DNA of 64,000 nt from Bradyrhizobium sediminis (GTDB taxonomy: Bacteria; Pseudomonadota; Alphaproteobacteria; Rhizobiales; Xanthobacteraceae): assembly GCF_018736105.1 (NCBI RefSeq), contig NZ_CP076135.1, positions 2,230,001 through 2,294,000 of the forward strand, in the 5' to 3' direction. Shown in pieces: positions 16,027-23,781 of this stretch. Positions within the stretch are counted from its first letter, which is position 1; every line of letters starts with the position of its first letter. A program made the translations under genes and the position numbers. The notes below the pieces were generated by a model. The model was not told the DNA's origin and searched no databases. It saw nothing but the letters and a program-made list of their open reading frames with translations.

Positions 16027-16476
16027 TCGGATATCCTCCGAGCTGTTGCCGTTCGTCTAGTTCTGATGGTGTTCTGTTCGGGCGTGCGAAAGCTCTGGTT
16101 CGAAGCGACCGAGCGGGCAAGCATTGGGTTTCACAAAACGCAGGGCCCGCGCCTCCCATCCGTCGAACCGAAGTCTCCTCCGGGGTGCTCGAACAGGACA
16201 GCTACGGGCCCTTCCGCCATGCTTCGTCAGCAGACTGGTTCATCACATAGGCAGATCCACGCCCTTAGACGGTTCACTGCCGTATTTCGCCAATCTTGCC
16301 TCCGCACGACGGTAAATTATTCAAGCGCCGGAGGCGGCGGAGTGCCTTGACCTGGATCAAAGCGGACCGTCGGCGACGCTATCCCACACCAGAGCGCTCC
16401 CGTCGCGTGAAGTGAGGATGCTCAGTCGCCTTGTCAGGCACGGACGTCATCGAAGGAGACGAACTCGCGAGAGACG
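16027..16476. other. 450-bp gap holding a FixK-like box
   Basis: No gene supported. Very short minus-strand frames of 13 and 29 codons lie between the box at 16347 and the hypothetical gene, and a 75-codon arginine-rich plus-strand frame overlaps capA antisense. A transcript starting from the box leftwards would have an untranslated leader of about 280 nt, long enough for a small RNA. Confidence 0.4.
16347..16360. promoter_or_regulatory. FixK/FNR-like box without an adjacent start codon
   Basis: TTGACCTGGATCAA is a perfect TTGA-N6-TCAA site. Leftwards the next start is 320 nt away (hypothetical gene at 16026); rightwards the next gene, capA, is on the opposite strand. The target is unclear. 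Confidence 0.5.
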
Positions 16477-17643
16477 TCAGGTGGCGAGTCGATTGGACAT
16501 TGGATGGGAAGGAACGAGCCGGCCGCCCGGATCGAGTACGATGCCGGTCTTGAACCGCAGACATTCTCGCTGGAGCGTCTGTTGCATCCACTCGATGTCC
16601 TGCCGCGAAGGGCGGTCAAGCCGGAACTTCCTGATTTGAAGAGGGATGATCTCAAGCGCGGCGAGATCTCCGGTCGCCGGTTCGATATCTGCGAAATACA
16701 TCAGCGCCAGGTCGCTGCGAAATTCTTCATGGCCGCGGATCCCTTCATAGTCATTGAGGAAGTCGCCGCAACCATAGAGAATAAGTCGCTTATGGTAGAC
16801 CTCGACGGCCTTGGCATGATGCGATGAATGGCCATGAATGATCGACACATTGGCCCGGTCGATGAGCGTGCGTGCGAAGCGCTGTTGCTCTTCTGGGATT
16901 TCGTAGCCCCAATTCGATCCCCAATGAAGCGAGACAACGGCCAAATCGCCTGGTTGCTTGACGCTGACGATGTATTCCGCGGCGCGTAGCGCGTCCGCCT
17001 CCGAAAGCCGCGTCAGGAGGTTGACACCGGGAATGTCCGTTGTGGCGGCCCAACTGCGTGGAATGCCGCTCGTCACAGCGCCGAAAGAAAAGACAAGTAC
17101 CCGCGCCTTGTTGGCAAGGTCCAGTGCTGCTGGCGCCGCGGCCTCGGAGGCATTTCGCCCTGCGCCGGCAGCCTTGATCTTCAGATGTTCCAGTGCTGCC
17201 AACGTCTGCAACAGACCGCTCGGTCCCCAATCCAGGACGTGATTGTTGGCGAGCACACAACAGTCGATCCCTGCGGCGGAGAGGCAGTCGGCATTCTCCG
17301 GACTCATGCGGTAATTGATGCTCTTTCGGACGTAGTCGTCGCTACGGGTAATGGCCGTTTCCAGGTTGATGATACGCGCGTCCGGCTGCATCCGGCTCAA
17401 TTCATCGAGCGCGGCGCCCCAAACGTACGAAGGTTCGGCGTGTCGGGGAATTGGGCCATTCGCGTGCTCGGCCAAACCAACATAATCCTTTGCCGAGGCG
17501 ACGTAGTCTTCGTGCAGCGTTGGGTCGCAGGGATGCGGCAGCACCTGATCAATGCCTCGTCCCGTCATGACGTCGCCGCAAAGGAACAGCCTTACGGATC
17601 GCACTGGCCGAGAATCAGTTGATGATTGCGCCGTAGCGCTCAT
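16477..17643 (-). CDS. CapA-family metallophosphatase-like protein
   Basis: From ATG 17643 the protein has 388 residues; the frame is open to 17733 but that would overlap the upstream gene. It shows the CapA/PgsA pattern: V-R-L-F-L-C-G-D-V-M-T-G-R-G near the start, N-L-E-T-A-I-T-x-S, L-A-N-N-H-V-L-D-W-G, S-L-H-W-G-S-N-W-G and I-H-G-H-S-S-H-H, which supply metal ligands of a calcineurin-like fold. Family members take part in poly-gamma-glutamate or capsule assembly, but many bacterial copies act in unknown pathways. No signal peptide or membrane anchor is present and no pgsB/pgsC genes are nearby, so a capsule role is doubtful. Confidence 0.85.
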   Translation of the reverse strand: MSATAQSSTDSRPVRSVRLFLCGDVMTGRGIDQVLPHPCDPTLHEDYVASAKDYVGLAEHANGPIPRHAEPSYVWGAALDELSRMQPDARIINLETAITRSDDYVRKSINYRMSPENADCLSAAGIDCCVLANNHVLDWGPSGLLQTLAALEHLKIKAAGAGRNASEAAAPAALDLANKARVLVFSFGAVTSGIPRSWAATTDIPGVNLLTRLSEADALRAAEYIVSVKQPGDLAVVSLHWGSNWGYEIPEEQQRFARTLIDRANVSIIHGHSSHHAKAVEVYHKRLILYGCGDFLNDYEGIRGHEEFRSDLALMYFADIEPATGDLAALEIIPLQIRKFRLDRPSRQDIEWMQQTLQRECLRFKTGIVLDPGGRLVPSHPMSNRLAT

Positions 17644-17650
17644 GGCCAAA

Positions 17651-18070
17651 TCAGCTTGGCCAAAGAGTGTGCAGCGGCTTCGGCGTGGCGACCTTGGCGC
17701 CCTCGAGTTCGCCGGCAGGCAAACGTGCCGCAAGTGTGGCGAACACCTCGCGAGCGGCTTCCTCTACATCGATGCCGGGGTCGCGATGCACGCTATCGTG
17801 AATACGCTCAAGGAAGGCGCTTCTGCTCTTCGCTGCCAGGTGGGCACCTGGATGCCATCCCTCATAGTAGAGCCCGCGCAACAATGGGGGCAGTTGCGCT
17901 CCGATGTATATAGCCGCATCTTGCGGAAGGCTGTCACGCAACCCATGTAGGGTTGCCAGCAGAACCAGATAGACCCGCTCGCGGTCATGCCAGCCGAGAC
18001 GGCGCATGACGTCATCGACCCAAGCCTCTGTCTCAGACACGGCGACGCGGAGATCCTGAAGGGCGGGCAT
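17651..18070 (-). CDS. DUF2267 protein
   Basis: The 139-residue protein matches DUF2267: an N-terminal helix with T-E-A-W-V-D-D-V, R-L-G-W-H-D-R-E-R-V-Y-L-V-L-L-A-T-L-H-G-L-R-D-S-L, then a Q-L-P-x-L-L-R-G-L-Y-Y-E-G-W-H-P segment. The biochemical role of the family is unknown; members sit with stress genes in proteobacteria and actinobacteria. The stop is 7 nt before the capA start, so the two form an operon. A TTGC-N6-TCAA box lies 50 nt before the start. Confidence 0.85.
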   Translation of the reverse strand: MPALQDLRVAVSETEAWVDDVMRRLGWHDRERVYLVLLATLHGLRDSLPQDAAIYIGAQLPPLLRGLYYEGWHPGAHLAAKSRSAFLERIHDSVHRDPGIDVEEAAREVFATLAARLPAGELEGAKVATPKPLHTLWPS

Positions 18071-18120
18071 GACTATCTCCCCAATTGCTAATCATTCTCC
18101 GCCAAGGCGGCTTGGTGTGT

Positions 18121-18134
18121 TTGCGCGAGATCAA
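18121..18134. promoter_or_regulatory. FixK2-type box before the DUF2267-capA operon
   Basis: TTGCGCGAGATCAA fits the looser rhizobial FixK2 pattern TTG(A/C)-N8-(T/G)CAA. It is 50 nt before the DUF2267 start on the minus strand and about 55 nt before the rtcB remnant on the plus strand. Confidence 0.55.
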
Positions 18135-18188
18135 GTGATGCCGTTTGTTTTGTTGCTTTCCTCGCAGCGGTGTCCTGCGGCTTGGATC

Positions 18189-18515
18189 ATGCTCGCGAAG
18201 GGCGCCCATTGGGCAGTTGCGCGGCTGGGGGAAATGCGCGACCTTGAACGGATCGAGGAACAAGGGCGGATGGTTGGTGCCCGACCGGATTGCGTGTCGG
18301 ACCGCGCCAAGGAACGCCAGCGCCGGGAAATGGGAACGCTTGGCTCGGGCAATCACTATCTCGAGGTCCAAGCGATGCCCGAGAGTTTTGATATGGCGGT
18401 CGCAGACGCCTTCGGGCTCGCACAGGACGTCGGTGCGGTCGTGGCCGCGGCTGAGCATGCAGGGCTCGCTCGAAGTGTGGCGCGCCTGCGACCGCTGATT
18501 TGCATCAAGGGCTAG
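18189..18515 (+). pseudogene. Remnant of an RtcB (RNA 3'-phosphate ligase) gene
   Basis: The frame reads A-K-G-A-H-W-A-V, D-L-E-R-I-E-E-Q-G, S-D-R-A-K-E-R-Q-R-R-E-M-G-T-L-G-S-G-N-H-Y-L-E-V, then A-F-G-L-A-Q-D-V-G, which is the central part of RtcB including the metal-binding N-H. Beyond that the match ends; a +1-frame trace suggests a frameshift before the next conserved block (H-S-G-S-R-G). The N-terminal quarter and the C-terminal half are absent, so no ligase can be made. Confidence 0.65.
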
Positions 18516-18564
18516 GATCCGTCCGGAAGCTCGAAAGTTAGCTGCCAACGCACGGATTTTGCAT

Positions 18565-18633
18565 TCAGGGAACGACAACGACGGCACAGGGTGCGAGGCT
18601 GACAAGCTTCTGGGAGACACTGCCAAGCCCATC
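18565..18633 (-). pseudogene. Remnant of a universal stress protein gene (C-terminal end)
   Basis: One minus-strand frame ends D-G-L-G-S-V-S-Q-K-L-V-S-L-A-P-C-A-V-V-V-V-P then TGA, the exact layout of a Usp C-terminus (G-S-V-S-x-x-V-x-x-x-A-P-C-x-V-x-V-V). Upstream sequence loses the frame within a few codons. Only this tail survives. Confidence 0.55.
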
Positions 18634-18657
18634 CAAACCGATCGGACGCGGAATCGA

Positions 18658-19143
18658 TCGCAGTCATGGAGTGCTCGCGCCCGACGGCTTGTGATCTGAC
18701 GCACTTCGGATCGGCCGGCTGTGTGATCCAATTTCATCATGTCCCTCACGCTCTATTGATGCGTTTTCCCAACTACGCTCACGTTGCGGGTGCATGTGAT
18801 TTACCCCTCGAAGGGTTGGATCAACGCTGACGTCATTGCTAAGGCTGATTCTTAATTTCGGTTGAATGTGCGTCGTTCTTGGCGTTTTCCTTGTGTCACT
18901 CGCGCTGCAATGTGAATTGGGAAAGGATGGCTTCAGCGGCAAAACGCCGCCGCACGTGTGCATTCGGGCTTTCGTGTGCACCATGTGTGTGTGCACTGAG
19001 AATGCAGATTTGGCGTTTTGGGCTTCTAACCGGGGGATATGATTCTGGAAAAAAGCAAAATATATCAAAGCTCGTTCGCGCTAGATTTCCCAAACCCGTC
19101 CAATCCGCTATAGGATTGGGTGGAGACGTAATAGATTATCGAA
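18658..19143. other. AT-richer boundary region before dusA
   Basis: About 490 bp with lower GC than either side and no supported gene. It contains a short TGTGCAC...GTGTGCAC inverted repeat near 18,982-19,002 and probably the dusA promoter near its right end. It marks the switch from accessory stress genes to densely packed core genes. No tRNA or attachment-like repeat was seen. Confidence 0.4.
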
Positions 19144-20139
19144 ATGAATGATTTGCGCTGGAAATTCTCCGTCGCCCCGATGATGGATTGGACCGACCGG
19201 CATTGCCGCGTCTTCCACCGCCTGATGACGCGGCGCGCCCGGCTCTATACGGAGATGCTGACCACCGGCGCCATCATTCATGGCGATCGCGCCCGGCTGC
19301 TCGGCTTCGATCAGAGCGAACATCCGGTGGCGCTGCAGCTCGGCGGTTCGGAGCCGCGCGATCTCGCGACCGCTGCGAAGATCGGTGAGGATTTCGGCTA
19401 TGACGAGATCAATCTCAATGTCGGCTGCCCGTCAGATCGGGTGAAGGACGGCCGCTTCGGCGCCTGCCTGATGGCGGAGCCGGCGCTGGTTGCCGAGGGC
19501 GTCCACGCCATGAAGCGCGCGGTCGGCATTCCCGTCACGGTGAAATGCCGGATCGGCATCGACGACCAGGATCCGGAAATTGCGCTGGATACGCTGGCGC
19601 GCAGCGTAGTCGCCGCCGGCACGGATGCGCTGATCGTGCATGCCCGCAAGGCCTGGCTCAATGGATTGTCGCCGAAGGAAAACCGCGACGTCCCGCCGCT
19701 CGACTATAACAGGGTGTACCGGCTGAAGGCGTCGATGCCGGAGGTGCCCGTCATCATCAACGGCAGCATCGCCGATCTCGCCGCGGCGAAGCAGCACCTC
19801 GATCATGTCGACGGCGTGATGCTCGGGCGGGCGGCCTACCACGAACCGTGGCGGTTGCTGGCGGCCGATCCCGAATTGTTCGGCGAGGCTGCCCCTTACG
19901 CGACGATGAAGGACGTGTTCGAGGCGATGATTCCTTATATCGAGGACCAGCTGGCGCAGGGCACTCGGCTGCATTCGATGACGCGGCATTTGGTCGGCGC
20001 GTTCCATGGCGTGCCCGGCGCGCGCGCTTTCCGCCGCCACCTCGCCGAGAATGGTGTCAGGCAGGAAGCGGGTGTCAGCGTGCTGCGCGATGCGATTGCG
20101 CTGGTGCAGGACCGTGCGGTGGCTCCGATCGCGGCGTGA
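19144..20139 (+). CDS. dusA: tRNA-dihydrouridine(20/20a) synthase DusA
   Basis: The 331-residue FMN enzyme reduces uridine 20/20a in the tRNA D-loop using NADPH. Signatures are V-A-P-M-M-D-W-T-D-R-H-C-R at 10-22, the T-E-M-L-T-T-G-A strand, the proton-donor Cys95 in L-N-V-G-C-P-S-D, V-K-C-R-I-G-I-D, H-A-R-K-A-W-L-x-G-L-S-P-K-E-N-R, and I-N-G-S-I and M-L-G-R-A-A-Y phosphate-binding segments. H-A-R-K-A-W-L-x-G-L-S and the length are typical of DusA rather than DusB/C. The gene converges on the aspartic protease gene 14 bp away. Confidence 0.96.
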   Translation: MNDLRWKFSVAPMMDWTDRHCRVFHRLMTRRARLYTEMLTTGAIIHGDRARLLGFDQSEHPVALQLGGSEPRDLATAAKIGEDFGYDEINLNVGCPSDRVKDGRFGACLMAEPALVAEGVHAMKRAVGIPVTVKCRIGIDDQDPEIALDTLARSVVAAGTDALIVHARKAWLNGLSPKENRDVPPLDYNRVYRLKASMPEVPVIINGSIADLAAAKQHLDHVDGVMLGRAAYHEPWRLLAADPELFGEAAPYATMKDVFEAMIPYIEDQLAQGTRLHSMTRHLVGAFHGVPGARAFRRHLAENGVRQEAGVSVLRDAIALVQDRAVAPIAA

Positions 20140-20153
20140 TCCGCTCGACGGCG

Positions 20154-20666
20154 CTACGGATAGCCGTGCAGCATCAGCCGGTCGGCGCGCACTTCCCAGC
20201 TTTCCAGCCGGTCCAGAAAACTCATCCCGAGCAGGTTGGTCTTCATTTGTCCGCGCGGCACCACGAGAGCCGGCACCGAACGTTCGACCAGCTTGCCGAT
20301 CGCCAGGCGATCGAGCGTCAGCCGTGCGGCCTTGGTGTGTCCGCCGGCGGTCTCGACGTCGACATTATATACGAGCAGCTCGAGCGGCAGCCCGGCCGCC
20401 TTCGCCGTTTCCCAGGTCAGCACGACAGAGGTCGCACCGGTATCGATCACCATCGGGGCGCTGACGCCGTTGATCCTGGCCCGCAGCGCGAACTCACCGC
20501 CCTGGCCGCGCGCGATCTGCACCGCGCGCCCCGTCGATACGGTTCGTTTGCGCAGCATGTCGGACACGCTGTCGCTGGCGCGCGCGAGCTGTTCCGGATC
20601 CTTGTAGGCGACCACGGCGCCGGCCGTCGCCGCCAGCATCAGGAGCACGAGCACAAAGCGGCTCAC
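20154..20666 (-). CDS. TIGR02281-type retroviral-like aspartic protease, membrane-anchored
   Basis: I place the start at GTG 20666, giving 170 residues that begin with one membrane segment (F-V-L-V-L-L-M-L-A-A-T-A-G-A-V-V-A). The globular part has the catalytic V-I-D-T-G-A-T-S-V-V-L motif near residue 75 and a C-terminal L-L-G-M-S-F-L-D-R-L hydrophobic-hydrophobic-Gly motif, so it should act as a dimer like retropepsin on the periplasmic side. The substrate is unknown. Short 31-nt spacing from the DUF1289 gene suggests an operon. Confidence 0.85.
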   Translation of the reverse strand: MSRFVLVLLMLAATAGAVVAYKDPEQLARASDSVSDMLRKRTVSTGRAVQIARGQGGEFALRARINGVSAPMVIDTGATSVVLTWETAKAAGLPLELLVYNVDVETAGGHTKAARLTLDRLAIGKLVERSVPALVVPRGQMKTNLLGMSFLDRLESWEVRADRLMLHGYP

Positions 20667-20697
20667 GACGCGCCTCCCATGCAGGTGTCGTCGCCTG

Positions 20698-20907
20698 TCA
20701 GGCCGGCTTCGCGGCCGCCGCCTTCGCGGGCGGAGCAAGCCCGGCCTCGGCCATGCGCGCCGGAAGCTGCGCCATGACGGCATGCCGCTCCGCGCTGTCC
20801 ATCTCCTGCCAGCGCGCGATCTCCGGCAAGGTACGGCCGCAGCCGAAACAGAGGCTGGTTCTGGGATCGATCATACAAACTGCGGTGCACGGCGTCTCTT
20901 TGCTCAT
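20698..20907 (-). CDS. DUF1289 protein
   Basis: From ATG 20907 this is a 69-residue protein with the DUF1289 cysteine layout: T-P-C-T-A-V-C-M-I-D, L-C-F-G-C-G-R-T-L-x-E-I-A-R-W. The four cysteines probably bind a metal or Fe-S cluster (inference from the family pattern). An Ala/Lys/Pro tail follows. The open frame starts at 20943, but the twelve extra basic residues do not fit the family. Confidence 0.88.
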   Translation of the reverse strand: MSKETPCTAVCMIDPRTSLCFGCGRTLPEIARWQEMDSAERHAVMAQLPARMAEAGLAPPAKAAAAKPA

Positions 20908-20952
20908 CAGGAGATAGTGATGGGGTTTCCGTCGATTTCGCAAGCGCTCCAG

Positions 20953-22554
20953 TTACAGGCCGGTGCCGGCGCTCATGATCGGCTGTTTGCGGATCCGGCG
21001 TTTGTCTTCGGCGGTCACGGTGGCGGATTGAGGCTGCAGCGGCGGAGCCTCCTCGGCCATCGGCGCCAGCGCCGACATCACGCGCTCCGGCGGGAAGGTG
21101 ACGATGACTTCGGTACCGATGCGAAGCTTCGATTTCAGCGTGAACGTGCCGCCATGCATATCGATCAGGCTTTTCGCGATCGGCAGGCCCAGCCCCGCGC
21201 CCTGTTCGGCTGACTTGATCGAATTGGAACCCTGGCCGAACGATGCCAGCACAATCGGGATTTCGTCCTCGGCGATGCCCGAGCCGGTATCCTTGACGCT
21301 CAGATATTGTCCGCCGGACGCGGTCCAGCCGACCTTCAGCCAGATCTCGCCGCCCTGCGGGGTGAACTTGATCGAGTTCGACAGCAGATTGAGCACGATC
21401 TGACGGGTCGCGCGCTCGTCGCCCCAGATCCGCGGCATGCCCTGCTCGAACACCTCGTGAATGGTGATGCCGCGGCTGGAGGCGCGCAGTTTCAAGAGAT
21501 GATGGCAGTCGGCGACGACATGCACCAGCGACACTGCTTCCTCGTTGAGTTCGTACCGTCCGGCCTCGATCCGCGACAGGTCGAGGATCTCGTTGATCAG
21601 GTTGAGCAGGTGCACGCCGGAATTGTGGATGTCGGCGGAGTATTCCTTGTAGACCGGTACCGCGTGCGCGCCGAAGATCTCGCTCTTCATCACCTCGGAA
21701 AATCCGAGGATCGCGTTCAGTGGCGTGCGCAACTCGTGGCTCATCTGCGCCAGAAACCTCGACTTCGCGACGTTGGCGGATTCGGCGCGATGCCTCGCCT
21801 CGTCGGATATCGCCTTGGCCTGCTCGAGTTCGCCGATCAGCGCGTCCTTTTCGGCGCGCGCTTCCAGTGTCGCCAATGTCGTCGAATGCAGGCGATGCGC
21901 GAGCAGGGCAAAATAGCCTTCGGCGGCGATCGCGAGCAGGGCGAGCACGTAATTGTCGAAGGTCCCGCTCAGCACGAAATTCGCCGCGATCGCCGCCGTC
22001 ACCGGCGCGGTCGCCACTAGGGCGGCGATCGGCAGGCTGGCCGCCAGCATGCTCGATACCGCGATCACCAGCAGCATCAGGAACATCATCAGCGTGTTGG
22101 AGACCACGTCGAGGCTGGCCGGGTGGATCAGGATCGCCGTCCAGCACAGGCCGTAGAGCAGATCGAGCAGCACGAACCGGGTGCGCCACTTGCGGGTGGC
22201 GGTGAGCGAGGGGGATTCGCCGAGGAACCTGTGGCAGTGGCGGATGATGACGGCATGAATGCAGAACATGCCCAGGGTCCAGGCCGCTGCCGAAATCGGC
22301 TGCATCCAGAAGCCGAACAACAGGCCGGTTGCCACCACCAGCAGCATGACGACGTAGGACGCGGATACCCGGGTCTGGGCATATTGCCGGAGCAACTCGC
22401 GATCGAAAGCGGGACGGGTTCCGCTGGTCGACGTTAACCTGTCGCGCGCCTCGCGCACCCGCTGCGCGGCCGCACGGCGGTTGCTCACCGGCACGACCAC
22501 GGGCGCTTCAGCCGGAAGCTGGACGACTTCGGGCTTTTCTGCGGGTTTACTCAT
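20953..22554 (-). CDS. Sensor histidine kinase of the DivJ/PleC/PdhS type
   Basis: Taking ATG 22554, the kinase has 533 residues. The N-terminal 60 residues are cytoplasmic, residues about 65-225 hold six membrane segments, then a coiled coil leads to the HisKA domain with phospho-acceptor His273 in M-S-H-E-L-R-T-P-L-N. The block following it (I-L-G-F-S-E-V-M, Y-K-E-Y-x-x-D-I, S-G-x-H-L-L-x-L-I-N-E-I-L-D-L-S-R-I-E-A-G) is the DivJ/PleC/PdhS signature, kinases that act on DivK in alphaproteobacterial cell-cycle control. The ATPase has N-L-L-S-N-S-I-K-F-T, D-T-G-S-G-I and G-A-G-L-G-L boxes. No sensory PAS domain is seen. A CtrA-type box lies about 100 nt upstream. Confidence 0.88.
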   Translation of the reverse strand: MSKPAEKPEVVQLPAEAPVVVPVSNRRAAAQRVREARDRLTSTSGTRPAFDRELLRQYAQTRVSASYVVMLLVVATGLLFGFWMQPISAAAWTLGMFCIHAVIIRHCHRFLGESPSLTATRKWRTRFVLLDLLYGLCWTAILIHPASLDVVSNTLMMFLMLLVIAVSSMLAASLPIAALVATAPVTAAIAANFVLSGTFDNYVLALLAIAAEGYFALLAHRLHSTTLATLEARAEKDALIGELEQAKAISDEARHRAESANVAKSRFLAQMSHELRTPLNAILGFSEVMKSEIFGAHAVPVYKEYSADIHNSGVHLLNLINEILDLSRIEAGRYELNEEAVSLVHVVADCHHLLKLRASSRGITIHEVFEQGMPRIWGDERATRQIVLNLLSNSIKFTPQGGEIWLKVGWTASGGQYLSVKDTGSGIAEDEIPIVLASFGQGSNSIKSAEQGAGLGLPIAKSLIDMHGGTFTLKSKLRIGTEVIVTFPPERVMSALAPMAEEAPPLQPQSATVTAEDKRRIRKQPIMSAGTGL

Positions 22555-22655
22555 CAAACAACACAAATCCTGCCCGCGGACCGCGCGGGCTTTTTGCATT
22601 GTCTATCTCTGGCGCTAAATTATTAAGAGCGACCTTAAAGCGCTAAAGAATCACG

Positions 22656-22670
22656 TTAACGGGAGGTTAA
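22656..22670. promoter_or_regulatory. CtrA-type box upstream of the histidine kinase gene
   Basis: TTAACGGGAGGTTAA is a perfect TTAA-N7-TTAA match to the CtrA site. A second TTAA pair with an 8-nt spacer lies at 22623-22638, and a CcrM-type GAATC lies at 22648-22652. It is 102 nt before the kinase start. The right half overlaps a perfect 17-nt palindrome (22663-22679, arms GAGGTTAA/TTAACCTC) that may also serve the upstream gene end. Confidence 0.6.
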
Positions 22671-22694
22671 ATTAACCTCTTGCGGGAGGCTCCT

Positions 22695-23564
22695 TCAGCG
22701 CTCCAGCCGGGCGAGCAGGCTCGACGTATCCCAGCGCTTGCCGCCCATCTTCTCGACCTCGGAATAGAATTGGTCGACCAGCGCGGTCACTGGAAGGTTG
22801 GCGCCGTTGCGGCGCGATTCCGCGAGGCAGATCGAGAGGTCCTTGCGCATCCACTCCACCGCGAAGCCGAAATCGAACTTGCCTTCGTTCATGGTCTTGT
22901 AGCGGTTTTCCATCTGCCAGGACTGGGCGGCGCCCTTCGAGATGGTGTCGATGACGGCCTGGACGTCGAGCCCGGCCTTCTTGGCGAAATGAATGCCCTC
23001 CGACAGGCCCTCGACCAGTCCGGCGATGCAGATCTGGTTGACCATCTTGGTCAGTTGCCCGGAGCCGGCGGGCCCGAGCAGCTTGCACATCCTGGCATAG
23101 GCCGCGATGACGGGCTCGGCGCCGGCATAGGCATCCGCAGTGCCGCCGCACATCACGGTCAATACGCCGTTTTCCGCGCCGGCCTGGCCGCCGGACACCG
23201 GACCGTCGACGAACTTGAAGCCTGCCTTGGTGGCGGCGGCGTCGAGTTCGCGTGCGACTTCGGCGGAGGCCGTGGTGTGGTCGACGAAGGTCGCGCCCTT
23301 CTTCATGCCGGCAAAGGCGCCGTCGGCGCCGATCGCGACCGCGCGCAGGTCATTGTCGTTGCCGACGCAGCACATCACGAAATCCTGGCCTTCGGCCGCG
23401 GCTTTCGGGGTCGCCGCGGTGCGCCCGCCGAACTTGTCCGCCCATTGCTTCGCCTTCGCCGCGGTGCGGTTGTACACCGTCACCTCGTGGCCGCCTTTTT
23501 TGACCAGATGTCCTGCCATGGGGAAGCCCATGACGCCGAGACCGAGGAAAGCGACTTTAGCCAT
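22695..23564 (-). CDS. NAD(P)-dependent beta-hydroxyacid dehydrogenase (HIBADH/GLYR family)
   Basis: From ATG 23564 the enzyme has 289 residues. It starts with the dinucleotide fold V-A-F-L-G-L-G-V-M-G-F-P-M-A, has the substrate motif V-D-G-P-V-S-G-G-Q-A-G-A near 120, and the catalytic Lys in L-T-K-M-V-N-Q near 170. The family includes 3-hydroxyisobutyrate dehydrogenase, tartronate semialdehyde reductase and glyoxylate/succinic semialdehyde reductase; the sequence alone does not settle the substrate. The frame extends to 23678 but the extra residues are unlike the family. It lies 140 nt upstream of the kinase gene on the same strand. Confidence 0.88.
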   Translation of the reverse strand: MAKVAFLGLGVMGFPMAGHLVKKGGHEVTVYNRTAAKAKQWADKFGGRTAATPKAAAEGQDFVMCCVGNDNDLRAVAIGADGAFAGMKKGATFVDHTTASAEVARELDAAATKAGFKFVDGPVSGGQAGAENGVLTVMCGGTADAYAGAEPVIAAYARMCKLLGPAGSGQLTKMVNQICIAGLVEGLSEGIHFAKKAGLDVQAVIDTISKGAAQSWQMENRYKTMNEGKFDFGFAVEWMRKDLSICLAESRRNGANLPVTALVDQFYSEVEKMGGKRWDTSSLLARLER

Positions 23565-23781
23565 GTGAGCAACCTTGGGGTTTCGCCGGCATTGGATTAG
23601 CCGGACCGTGTTCTGGGGAGCGATGAGGGGCCGGTACGTCCTGGAACAGGCCCCCTGAAGATGCGGAAGGCGCACCATAAACCCTGCAGCATGGAGGGCA
23701 ACGCCTCCGTTTGGCGTGTGCGCAGGGTTTTGTGCTAGGATTGGACCGTCAAAACAACTTCAAAAAAGGGGAGTGTTTCGC

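Noticed and set aside
18982..19002. GTGCAC-type inverted repeat as an operator of dusA
   Set aside because: Short, imperfect and about 140 nt from the start; could be chance in a low-complexity TG-rich stretch.
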